A stretch of 64,000 bases of DNA, from contig JAKNDB010000027.1 of the NCBI GenBank assembly GCA_024305405.1, positions 1 to 64,000 on the forward strand, written 5' to 3'. Both the position numbers and the translations under genes were made by a program. Below are positions 11,768 through 23,934 of this stretch, piece after piece; position 1 is the first letter of the stretch, and every line of letters begins with the position of its first letter. This DNA is from Dirofilaria immitis (Eukaryota; Nematoda; Chromadorea; Rhabditida; Onchocercidae). A model generated the notes under the pieces. The model did not search any database, was not told the origin of the DNA, and worked only from the letters and a program-made list of their open reading frames with translations.

Positions 11768-14510
11768 CCTGAAGATTTTAATCAGTTGTCATTTATAGAC
11801 CGTTAATTACGATATTATCGGTTTATATTTTATAGCGTGTGCTATAAATGGATTATGAACTTTTCTCGATGGTCTGAAGTGATGCAATCTAGAATTGAAA
11901 GTTAGTACTATCTTCTCAACGGATTACAATATACAGTATAGATGATTCTCCTAAGTAATAGCCTTAATCATACTCGTCATCTAATATTCATCATTTATCA
12001 ATTTGCTCCATCAAGTCTTAGTTCTTAAATTTTTCTAACATAATTCTTAAAATGATAGAGATACATCCAAATTATTTCAACTATATAAATTTCTTTGCAT
12101 GAATAATGTCTTCAATAATAACGGGATACAAATTCTAATCTCACGTTACAAGACAACGGAAAACACCTTAACTTCACCTTACATCGCTCAATTACTTTCA
12201 AAACATAAGTAATTAAGCCTTTGAAAAACAATGAAATGTGCTTCTAATTTCATCCCATGTCTAAACTGTGTCACTAGAATTTATACATCACCCTAAAGAT
12301 ATCTTATAATATATTCCAGCCATACTTTATATCACATGAAGTCATTGCTATTTGCTGTCACATTATCCTGCTTGAATAATAAGATGAACTGATCAGTAAA
12401 TCAATCAGTAAGCAGATCGATATAGTAGACTGAACCGCACCGTAATCAAACACATTAATTATTTATTAGATTTATGCATTTTTTTGCCGAAAACTAAGAA
12501 AATGAAATGCACTCCTCTTTTAATGATTAGAAGACATAATTGGGAAATGATATCAAGTCATCATTATCAGAAAATCCTAAAAAATATGCCAGACGTTCAG
12601 ACAAAATTTTTTGCGTAATGGCAAAATAAAAGGCAAGATTAATGGTTTAGATCGTAAAATGCAGGAAAAGGAAAATTTCAAATTCTCAGAAATACTGAGA
12701 AGTTTTGAGAAATTATTTATATGCTTGAAAAAAATTTCCCTTCCAAGTATTACTATGAGAATAATTAATCGATTGCTCTTCTTAGAAACAATAAATCGTT
12801 TGAAGGAAGGTCACATTCAAAGTTCATTTCTCACCTTCTCTGTTTCACTGCTATAATCTGAGAATTTTATGATTACTACTCAAATTCTTCTCAGTATGTT
12901 AGAATCACTAAAAAGGAATAAATTCTAGCAAATTTTAGAATATACTTCAAATCTTATCCGTTCCATATATCATTCGTGAATTTTGCTGGTAAGCATCCAA
13001 AACTTCAGAAATCTCAACAAACCAAATACCCGAACTTCGATAAGCGATAACAGCAGGTAAATTTTTGTTAACACTGATAAATGCAATATGCAAATTCGAT
13101 AACGAGCTATTGAATGCAGTAAAATTAGAGAAAGCATCATTAAAATAAACAGATACTACTTTATCTTCAGGTAAAAAAGGAAAAATGGAACGAAAAAGTA
13201 GATAAATAAGTTTATGTGAAAGAAAGGCCTTATTAGCAACATTAAGAAGTTAGACGCAAATATACACGCATATACGAGGAGATTAATGAAAACTACGTAA
13301 GAACTCTTCACGTAGTAATGGTGGATGATTGTATCTCTCAGAGAAATGATATTTTCTTTTAAAGACATCACAGACATCATTTTACTCTTAATAATCAATC
13401 ACATCTAAACTGATAGATCATGCCTGTCTTTAACAAGTGCGTAAATCAAAAATTATGTGCAAGCAATGAACCAAATCATAGAAAGAACTGTAAGTGACAT
13501 AAGCAAGAATTAGAACTAAAACAGCGAAAATCATTGAGGGCATTTGAATGTCTCGTGACCTATAACCCTTGCCGAAAGTTTTTAATTGACAATTGATTTG
13601 CATTATAGGGAGAATATGATCAATTTCATCTTGCTCATACATATATACATGTTATTGTTACCGTATCCCTTCTGGGGTAGGGACATTCTTCTCTGCCAGA
13701 GAGATGAGCAACATACAAATATGACATAATATGGGCATAAGAAGTTCGAAAGGTTTAGTCCCTTTTAGAGCTTAGCTCACTTAACATATATAAATCATCT
13801 TATATAGAGAGAGATGCGCATAGTTACGTATGTGTAGATTCATACGGATACACATCTATAAATTTGTGCAGACACTCATATGTAGATCATATAGACGCGG
13901 ATATACGGATTCATATCTATGCGAATTATAGACTCATACATACACGGAAGTATAGAATCATGCGTACGTGGAAAATTGAGAAAGTAAAGAAGTGAGACAG
14001 TAGGAAGAGATGTATGAATGGTTATTTATACATCCATATTTGTAACCATTATTTTATTAATCTATCAATAGATGAAGCCCAAATAGCATCCATCCTTTGA
14101 TCCCCATTCATTATTTTGCATATCGAACGATCGGTCGATGCGTTGTAGTAATTCCTGATGAAGAAGAGAGAATGATAAAGAGGCGAAGAGGTGTATGGTA
14201 TTTGGATAGATAAGATGAGGAGAAAAGGGAGAAAAAAAAGAACGGTGATGATGAGGGTAGGAAGATGGGGAAAATACGGGATGCTACCACAAAGAGACTT
14301 ACTTTTGAAATTTAAGGTTTAAGGTTTTTTTTTTCAAGCATATTTAAACAAAATTCAATCCCATAAGGATCTATTCTCGATAAAGTTACGATTACTCAAT
14401 AATATATATATTAGTTTTAATAGTCTTAATTGAAATCGTTTCGAGAAAAGCATTGAATGTGAAAAGCTTCTTCATTGATTTTTTGATTTGAGATGCTGCT
14501 ATATGCCTAA
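11768..14510. other. Non-coding stretch upstream of daz-1
   Basis: No supported exon. The 12611-12856 (+) and 13430-13642 (-) open frames have no recognisable domain or flanking splice signals. From about 13790 to 13980 the sequence is a loose purine/pyrimidine array with recurrent ATACGGAT, ATACAC and TCATA words, probably a decayed satellite. The divergent promoters of daz-1 (-) and the BTB gene (+) must lie somewhere between 11.8 and 15.2 kb. Confidence 0.5.
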
Positions 14511-14515
14511 TGTCT

Positions 14516-14935
14516 CGAGATTGGTGATCGAAATCTTCTAACTAATGGATTGATTGAGATTGGTGGTATAGTCTCTTAACTGACGAAATGAATGGTGTCA
14601 ATGATCGTTATCTCTTAACTAACGAATTGAATGATATCGGTGATCGTAATCTCCTGACTAACGAAATGAATCACGTCGATGATCGTAGTTTCCTGACTAC
14701 GAAATGAATCACGTCGATGATCGTAGTTTCTTGATTAATCGATAGAATGAGATTGGTGATTGTAGCTTCGATCAGTATTGTAGTTTTTTGACTAATGAAT
14801 TTAATGAGATCTATGGTCGTAGTTTTCTAGCTAATGAAATGGACGTATGGATGGTCGTAGTTTCCTGACTAACGAATCGATGATCGTAATTTTTTGAATA
14901 ACGGATTGATTAAAATCATAGTTTCCTTTCAATAA
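14516..14935. repeat. Degenerate 39-bp minisatellite, about 11 copies
   Basis: The repeat is anchored by TGATCGTAGTTTCCTGACTA followed by ACGAAATGAAT and a variable tail. Two adjacent central units (about 14642-14718) are nearly identical, at 39 and 38 bp. Outer units drift and some are truncated to about 18-29 bp. It lies about 280 bp upstream of the BTB gene start. Confidence 0.85.
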
Positions 14936-15210
14936 GCAGATACTGTAACGTATTTCGCCTTTAGTATGTATGGTATGTGAATGTCTACGGACGCAAGTAA
15001 TATTGTGATGTTACTTATATAAGAAATACCGGTATTGAATATATTGAATCAAATTCCACATATGATTTGCTGATAAAATAGCTCGAACTTGTGAGGAAAA
15101 TTCTCGAACTTTGTCATCACAAAATCTTCCACCTTTCTGCATTATCGCTTGTAAAACTCAAATGGAAGAAAGTAATTTTTAAGAGTATCCAATCTATCAA
15201 TCAAACAACA

Positions 15211-17666
15211 ATGTATTCAACGACAAATTCAACTCATTCAACGATGACAACAGTGGCGAAATGTGTCTATGACGATTTCTCCGCTCCAACGCCACTTCGA
15301 TCAGCTCGAATAATTGTTGAAGGTGAAAAACTTGCAATTCTGGTCCCCTGAAAAGAAAAAAAATGACGGTCTTTAATTTAAACATTTATATGTTATACTA
15401 GAACAGTTAGACACATACTTTTCTTATTTGTGAGACTTTCATTAGTCATCAGGTAGATCAGATCTTTGCTTTTTCATCCATAATTTTATATGTCGCTGCG
15501 GAAAATTCTAGATATGTCGTATAAGGAAGAAAATAATAGAATTTAGTGGAGCAAAACTGATGTCATGAGGAAGGGGATGTAACAGTTGCAAAATTTTGAT
15601 CTTTAAGGTCGCTCAGTATATGTAAATCCCGGTTGGCTTGCTGAATTTTCAAATTTTTTCGCTGTGATGTTTTTTGATAAAAACGCGGGTGAGGATTTAA
15701 CTCTTGGCAAAGAAGTTAGTTACGAACATTTCATCGAACTGCTGAGAGTTGTGTGTTATTGTCCCACTCTCAAACCTGTAACAGGTATTTTTCTTTCCTA
15801 ATTTTCCTCTCATTTTGATTTGCATATTTTATTGTAATGGAGATAAAAGAAAAGAATTACAGTTGAATAATTTTGATTTTATAAGTATTTTTGTTTTAGA
15901 AAAGAAACATAGAATTTTAAAATCTAACATTTTATCCTAGTCTAAGCTAGTCGAGAGTAGTTGTTGATTCGTTAGTGATAAATATGAATATTAGGTTTCA
16001 ACGGGATATCAGTATATGAATACTTTTTATCGCGAATGCAATGGTTGGTTTTTATTATCGAAAATGCAAGGATAATAGTAGTGCAGATTATCCTGTTATA
16101 TATAATAATACGTACTTGTTGCCTTCCTAATACAGTGGTAGGTAATAGTAGAAGTTTATAATGTTTTATATATATATATCGTCTTTTTTTTTACCAAGGT
16201 TGCTTTAATATTTTCCTCTTACATTAAAATTGCTTTTCAAATTATAGTTACAGTAATAGATCATATCAGCTGTTAAATACATATAGATAAAATAATAGCA
16301 TATGTCTGATAAAGGTAGGCTATTTACTTCTGCTTCTTGGTGCTATTCTAACTTCGCAAGTTTTAACTGCTTCGTCAGCAAAATAGATAGCACTGTAGTC
16401 AACTTAAAAGTGACATTACTGTTAACATTACTATTAACGTATTAGGTTCGTCTAATTAGAGGTTGCTGGGGAAATAGAAGCGTTTTATGAACTTGGGGAA
16501 AAATTGTATAGATTAAATTGAAAGAAAAAAAACCGAAATCATCAGTCGTAATCAACGTACACTGAATGATTTTCTCCTTTTTTTATTTTGGAGTTTCTGG
16601 AGAAGAAAATGAATAACTTGCTGCGATTTATTCGGCAAGTTTCTCTCTGCAGTCCTATTACATGGCTTTTTCTGGCGAAATTGAACTTTTTCAATTACAG
16701 TTTCTAACGTCATCGTTGTTTTAAAAATGGCCGATTATTTTGGAATGAAACCGGTGGTCGAAAAATGTGAAGACGTCATTACTAAACAAGTAAATTAGAG
16801 ATTTAAATGTTCGGAAATATTGCTGCATATAATTTTAATACTGGATTTTTATTTCAACTACCGATTTTTCATGCGGCATTTCAAATAAACGTTTAATTGC
16901 TAGTGTCATAGTTTAAAATGCTTTAAGCTTGATTTAATGTTTCAACATAGTGTTTTTTCGACAGATAAGGTAATTAACAAAAGGTTAAGATTATAAAATG
17001 AAGCTCTTATGAGTCGTACAATCAATTCGAACTGATAACGTGTTTATTTATAGCGATAAAGTCTGTGATAAAAATCACTTTCTGGAATTCTTTTGCGCTT
17101 CGTTTTGATGCTTGTTTTATATCCAACTAATTCAAGAAACTTTTTGGTTATCTCTTGCTTATTTAATTACAGGCAAATAAATTGGACAGAGTGAAATTAT
17201 TCCAAATTGCATGTGCCGTTGCTGAGCACGATCGCTACTCTCCTACCATGACATTGCTTATCGACAAACTTTCTACGATGAAACGAGAAGAGCTATCAAA
17301 ATTGCGTTTCTCACAGGTAAATAATATACTCGGGTACTGTTTTTGATTTGCTCTCCTACATCACTTGTAAAACGGGCAGCAGTTTACCTTTCGTCATTGA
17401 TTAAATAGATTGTACAAATTGATAGGGCCATATTTATATCCGGGCAAGTCTTCATGTTACGCGAGAAATACATGTTAGGTTGGAAGCGCATTTAGATGTA
17501 TCGATTTAATCATATGGTAGGGTTTGTGGAACTAATTAGATAAATTCTGCTTTCAACGATTAGTTTGTTCCATTAATAGGTGCCAGGTGACGTTGTCGCC
17601 GATGTATTCGCCGCAAAAATGAAACGACGTGAAATGGAACGCAAGAAGTGGTGCTGTTTATTATGA
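15211..17666 (+). CDS. BTB/POZ protein with C-terminal CaaX box
   Basis: Exons: 15211-15322, 15608-15784, 16701-16789, 17173-17316, 17580-17666, with all phases consistent and giving 202 residues. An N-terminal Ser/Thr-rich segment precedes a BTB fold (about residues 33-128) with RIIVEG, VNPGWLAEFSNFF, ELLRVVCYCPTLKP and MADYFGMKPVVEKCE, the usual BTB order. A BACK-like helical segment follows (KLFQIACAVAEHD). The protein ends MKRREMERKKWCCLL. CCLL fits a CaaX box whose terminal Leu would favour geranylgeranylation, directly after a polybasic stretch. BTB proteins commonly dimerise and act as Cullin-3 adaptors. No MATH or Kelch domain is present. The start at 15211 follows a TTTTTAAG site. 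An in-frame ATG at 15091 would add a non-BTB extension and is less likely. It is convergent with abcf-3. Confidence 0.85.
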
Positions 17667-18210
17667 ACCGCCATCGCTCCAATCATTAGTTCAATTTTTT
17701 ATCCGATCTCCTCCATAATTTCATTTATTTTATAACTAATTATTGTAATCTATATTATTATTGTTTGTGATTTTTGATGAATTTTACTTCTTGCAAGCAT
17801 GATAGTACGGTTTAGGGCGAGGATTAAGAAATAGACAGATCAATAATAAGGCCAGAATAACTCTGATTACTACAGAAATTTGGGAAGAACGATACTACCT
17901 ACTAAAATAAGGAACGAAGAGAAACAACTCAAACTCATACACAGAATGGGAAGTATCTTCACGCTATAAAACTGCAATATTTTTAAAATAAGCTATCACA
18001 ACATTTTAATGTAATGTATTTGTTTATTGTTGGCAATATATTTAAATAATAAACTTGTGGAAATGGCGTTATGTTCATTGGACGCTACAAAGCAAATAGT
18101 TTTCTTTGATTGGCTTACGACAAATAACGAAAGTTCCCTCTGAATTTTTTTAGGAATCCAATTATTCAAAGCACATAACAATTTACAAACATTAGGGCAT
18201 GAAAAGTTCC
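17667..18210. other. Convergent 3' spacer between the BTB gene and abcf-3
   Basis: Both neighbours end toward this 540-bp spacer, so it should hold both 3' UTRs. The 17996-18181 minus open frame is not supported by any homology I recognise. Confidence 0.6.
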
Positions 18211-21200
18211 TTAGAGAGCAAGCTGTGTCATGACATGTCTCTTATACTCTTCTAGGCCTCCTTCTAGTGCCACCACACAACGATCTTTAACTACCCAGAG
18301 TTCTTTGCAAACCATATCGATGAGCTTCTCATCATGCGAAACAATCAACACTCCTCCCTGCAAATTTACAGTATGTAATATATATATAAAGCAAAAAAAC
18401 CAGTAATAATAAAGTGATGGTAAAATTCCGAGTCAAACTGTTTAGTACGGAAAGCACCGTGGTAGCAGCACAATCATAACACTGTCGCTGTTGAAACGAC
18501 GATTTGCTAAGAAATACGAAAAGTGGAATTCAGCACTCGCTCTGAGAATCTCGTACAACCATAGAAAACGAACGGACAGACTTAACATTATATAAATGAT
18601 AATGTAGATTCACCTTAAATAAGTTTAACGCTTTGCCTAACGCTTCGACCGTTTCGACATCCAGATGATTTGTAGGTTCATCCATGATCAAATAGTTAGG
18701 ACTGCAAGAAATTAATTAAATAAAGCAATGAAATGAAAGAATAAAATTTCCCTATCCAAAAGAGAAATACTCTCAAGCATTTTGAAATCAGGTTAAAAAT
18801 GTAGCTTATACATCTACTATACAATGTTCTGCAAAATTTAAAATTTAACAAAATATACTTTGACATGGCAATGCTAGCAAAAGCAAGACGAGATTTTTGT
18901 CCACCAGAGAAGTAACGACAGATTGCAGTGCTAAGTCACCAGAAAGTCCAAAGCGACCGAGAGCCGCCCTGTATTCTTCTTGACTTTTACCTAAAATGCA
19001 ACATGAAAAAAGTGCTACTTAAAAGAAAAGAAAATCATAGTCAATTGAAATAAATTAATAAAGGTTCAATAAATCTTAATGAGAGGAAGTAAAATACCGG
19101 GAAATCTTTTCTCCAACACTTCTATACCAGATATATCCATGTCAAGCTGGTCGACATGATGCTGCGAAAAGTACCCTATTTTTAATCGACGATTGGCATT
19201 ACGGAAACCACTTGTTGGCGACAAGTCACCAAGAAGCAATTTTAGCAATGTCGTCTTACCGGCTCCATTTTCCCCAACCTATAATTAAATTATTTTTTCC
19301 AACAATTCCGTAACCGGTTGAATTTTTTATTTTTGTCCTTCATTTCTGAATTTTTTATTTTCCATTATTTATCCAATAAGTCGATCTGATGGATTTTCAG
19401 TTGTCTTACAAAAACTTAACATATTTGCCAGAAATAAAAAAACATACAATACAAATACGTGAATCAGCATATGAACCAATTTGCAGCTTAGTGAATATAT
19501 ACGGTGAAACCGACGTGTATCTAAAATATAGGTCAGAGAATAAAGTGGATCAAAATCTAAGAATATATATATCCTTTTCTATCTGTTCTCAATCAAAAAA
19601 GATGAGAAATTTAATGAAGACAAAAATAAAAAAAGTGATTGAAGGCTCTGGAGACAAATAATTCGTGAAAAATTTAACACACAATTTATTTTTATAGCTT
19701 TAAAAATACTTGGAAAATATTTCAGGTGGCATTCTTAATCATAATTTAATAACAGAATAGACTAGGTACAAGCCAAATTACCTAAATGATACATCGTCCA
19801 GTTGCAGTACCAAATTATTCAGTACTTCGCAGTCAGGAAAGCTCAATTTCACTTCACCTTCTAAGACAACAGGTTTAAGTATTGGTCTGAAAAACAAATA
19901 ATAATAAGTTACAAACACTCTTGGTTAAGATACGCAATCATTCATTGTAGCATATGATAGTTTGCAGCAGCAAAACTGTATACTGAATGATTCGTTCACA
20001 TACGTAATTTTAAAATAAAGCAGCTATGAAAAAACAAAGCGTTACAATTTTTCAAGCATTTTGATACGACTTTGTACCATCGACGCTCGTTTCGCATTAT
20101 ACCGAAATTTATCAATAAATTCTTGAGTATGCTGACGGAACTGCTGTTGTGCCTCATATTCCCTAAAAATGTCCATTAAAACACATGAATAACATTGAAA
20201 AAATTAGATTAAATCTGAATCTGAAAAGACCAATCTCCTCAGGTTTGAAATAAACCAATTATGAAATATACAATTGGTCTGAAATATACCAATAGGCTTT
20301 CGTTATAGAAATAAAGCAAATAAAATACTTGACAAAAATAACAAACCTTTCTTGTTGCACTAATTTCTCTTTCATTGTCTTTTCGAAAACAGCATAATTG
20401 CCCTTGTAATGATCTAATCTCTTTGAATGCAAATGTATAATATCCAGTGCAAACAGTATTTAAAAAACTGCGATCATGAGAAACTATTACAATTGTAGAA
20501 GTCCATTCCTGGAAAGTATTATACCAAAATGATATATTACCGAATAAAATACAGTTTACTGCAAAAAAATTAAATTATATTATTAAGCTTATTGCACACT
20601 CAAATTCCTGAGACAAGTTCACTGAAGCTTTTTTTCAATGGTGATTATTTTAAATTTAAAACATAAACCCAGAAATATGTTGCAACGACCATTATAAAAA
20701 TACATATCAAATCAAACTTCGGCGTAAAATTAAAAAGAAGAAAAATTTAAGTTAGGATTTCGAAAATTTAAGTAATACTTGAAGATGATTTTCCAGCCAA
20801 ATAATTGCCCGCATATCCAACATGTTTGTTGGTTCATCCAATAAAAGTAAGTCAGGCCTGCAAAAAACAATCGCATAAAACCAATTTTTCTTAGAAAAAG
20901 AGAATCCTCAAGTTATAATAAATGCAATGTACCTCATGAATAGTGCCTTTGCCAACGCTAATCTCATTCGCCAACCACCCGAAAATTCTCTGAAAATTGT
21001 CATTTGGAAAAAGAAAATGTTTGATTTACATTTAGAGGCAATAAGGAAAGAGAGTTCGCCAATAAAGTTATTGAAAAGGTTACGCTGAAAATAAAGCAAG
21101 TACTTTGTAGGCTGTTTCTGTTCTTCTGGTGTGAAACCAAGTCCAAAAAGTATTGATGCAACACGCGCAGGTGCTCTATCCATTTGGGATTCTTCCATTT

Positions 21201-22895
21201 CTGTATAAATTTTCCCTAGTTCAGCGCTGTATTTCTCTTTATCCTCACTGCTAGAAGATCTGAAACAATAATGAGTTTCTGAGCTTTCCAGAACAAGTTT
21301 TTTTGGATCGATCCTGAAATTTAGAAGTGAAAAAGAAAAGATGAAAATAGGCAACGATCAAAATTCACGCAGATATCTCATTCCTGATTCATTTTGTTAT
21401 GTAATGAATCCATATGATGTCACAAAACTTACTCTTTAATAAGTTTCTGTAACTTTTCTTCGCGACATAACAATTCCATCCTTCGAGTATCGCTTTGCAA
21501 CACAGCTTGTCTTACTTCTGTATCATCACCTTCTACCTCCTGTTCAACACTTAACATGCTGATATTGGAAGGAATCTTTAGCTGCTTTCTAAAATATAAA
21601 TATTATGTTGGATGCATAACGCTGGTTGAGTAAAAAGTAAATATTTGACAAACTGTTTCAGTTTTTGCCAATTACATCAACATGACTGTGTTATATAATA
21701 AACGAAGATTTAAATATTTTGTTGCAACTTCTCCAAATCTTACGAAGAAATCATTTTCAAGAAAGTAGACTTCCCAGCTCCATTTCGACCAACTAGACCG
21801 TAACGTCGACCATAAGTTAAAACAATGTCAGCACCACATAATAATTGCCTGCACAATTAAAAAATAGTTGCATGTATTTCTTTGAAAGAAAAATAAAGAT
21901 GGCAAAATTGAAATTACTAAATTTTGATGAATGAAATGTTTGGAAGATTTAGAATAACAAATAATTTTTACATTTCACAATTGTCAAAAATTGAAGTTTA
22001 CTTAGGTCCTATTGATATATCAACATTATTAAGATGAACATCCATTGTACCAGCCCCAGCATTATCAGATTTCCCATCTCGACGACTTGTTGACTGTGAA
22101 GCTGTAGCTACAAGATCAACTGGCTTTCTTTTTGCATTTTTGAACTATCTATAACTTCACGTTTGGTAGTTTTTTCCAATGCACGTGTTTCAGCCTTTTC
22201 CAGTTTCTTCCTATCTACTTGCTGCAATATATTTCACGATTATATTGTATATGATGATTATTGCATTTGAAATCTTATAAAAGCAAGATCCTATAAATAA
22301 TGCAACTCACCAAAGGCGTGTCTCGTGTACTAACTTTCCATATGCTTGTAACATCTTCTGAATCAAAATGTTGAGCACTTATATCAATAGTTTGTTCAAG
22401 ACGCTGCTGGCCAATTTTATTTGATCGGTCAGTAACACTTTTTCTAGAAATTCGTCTTATTAAATTTAAAAGATGCTATAAAATATAAGAATTATATCTG
22501 CAAACAAATAAAACACATAAAATTACCACATAAAAAGCTTACCCATTATGCAGTAATGAAGCAAGTTTCTCGCATACAAGCTCAATAGCCTCATCGCTAA
22601 GTCCTTCTACAGAACTTTGTATATGCACACCGATGGCCTCAACAACATCTTCTTTTGACAACAAATCATCAGCGTTTTCTCTTAAAACTGCTGTAAATAT
22701 ACTAATGTTTGCCTTTTTTGAGAATGAATATATACAAAAAAAAATTTTTTTAATTCTGTTCTTTTTTCCAAATCATATAAACGATTTAAATTTTTCAAAT
22801 TAGCAACTGAAATGATAAGCGACACCTTCAACATAATCTTTAACTTCAATCGGAAGATTAGGAAAAGTCGATGTGAGATATGCCGATATCGTCAT
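18211..22895 (-). CDS. abcf-3: ABC-F ATPase ABCF3 (GCN20-like)
   Basis: This is a cytosolic twin-ATPase of the ABCF3/GCN20 type, without membrane segments. The yeast relative acts with GCN1 at ribosomes in the GCN2 pathway. There are 17 exons on minus: 22895-22826, 22690-22543, 22443-22311, 22221-22002, 21848-21744, 21588-21433, 21313-21104, 20989-20933, 20857-20779, 20508-20347, 20162-20046, 19886-19782, 19520-19448, 19278-19098, 18990-18859, 18701-18614, 18357-18211, about 727 residues. The first nucleotide-binding domain has Walker [10 protein letters not shown], signature FSGGW and Walker [11 protein letters not shown] linker with [12 protein letters not shown] follows. The second has [15 protein letters not shown] and [11 protein letters not shown]. 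The N-terminus [13 protein letters not shown] matches the ABCF3 helical leader. Single-base breaks at 18910-18911, 20444-20445 and 22137-22141 interrupt the frame while similarity continues. Confidence 0.95.
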
Positions 22896-23934
22896 TTGAC
22901 ATTTACTAATTGTTGATAAAAAACTCGAAACCAAACCAAATAAGGAAATTGAAAAGTAGTATAGCTGAAAATCCCTTTTTTTTCATAGTGTCTTATTGAA
23001 CCATATACTTAGATCATTTATTTCGTTCATCTAAAATTTCAATTTTTCCAGTAAAAAGATCATTATCAAAAAGTTAAAGGAAAAAAATTAAATAAATCAG
23101 TATAATGATCTAAAACTCACGAAATAACGAACAGTCTTTTTTCCTATATGGAAAAGATTAGAATCCTAGTTAGAATACGAATTTTATTAAAAACTCAGAT
23201 GTGATTAATTATTAATAAAGCAATACTTTTAGCAAACATGAAATACAAGAAACACACATTAAATGATTTTATTTAAGTAAACCTGGAATTAAGCTTGGAA
23301 GAAGAAGGAAGTAGTATGACGCGTCACTGCTAAATATTTCTGCCGATGCTTTGTCAATCAGCCGATCGGTCATACAGTGTTACTACTAAGGCAATCTAAA
23401 AGTATCCAGTCATATAATGGTTATGTGATAAATTAAAAATAAGCAAGCCTAGAGAATTTAGGCCAGTCTATTCAAGTGATAATAGCATAAACTGATTAGA
23501 ATAACGTAGGGAAAAGAGATGATATATATGAATTATCTGATAAACAGATCAATTAGTCGTGTAAGATAAATAATAGCTAATACTCCAGAGCAATCATTCC
23601 CTACCGTATCTTTAAATGTGCCATCTATAATACCAATCATTTCAATTAAGTTATCCCGTAATATCACAATTCTGCGGGCGTTCACTATTTCACGGTCGAT
23701 TTAGAAAGAAATTTAGAGCTATTACATATAGTGGTTTGTGTTCTGAAACTATTGTCTGTCCTATTGATTAGTTGACGGGTCATTGTGAACCTATAGGGAG
23801 ATATGGTTATTGTTCGGTTGTTTGTTGTTGGGGTGTTGGGTGTATGGTTTCTGCGCTTAGCTGACGTAAAGCAGTGATTCAGATAACACATAAGGAAGAG
23901 AAGATGGGTTATAAATGAAAGTATTTACAGAATA
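22896..23934. promoter_or_regulatory. Shared divergent promoter region, abcf-3 / nono-1
   Basis: The two genes are head-to-head, 1.04 kb apart at the start codons. nono-1 has a trans-splice-like acceptor (TATTTACAG) four bases before its ATG. No core promoter motif could be assigned. GC content rises slightly around 23680-23880. Confidence 0.5.

Noticed and set aside
12611..12856. 81-codon Lys/Ile-rich plus frame
   Set aside because: Low-complexity AT-driven frame without domain or splice evidence.
13430..13642. 70-codon minus frame with one hydrophobic helix
   Set aside because: No family recognised, no flanking exons, isolated in repeat-containing non-coding DNA.
19389..19661. 90-codon plus-strand frame within abcf-3
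   Set aside because: It is antisense to a real abcf-3 exon (19520-19448) that joins its neighbours in correct phase.
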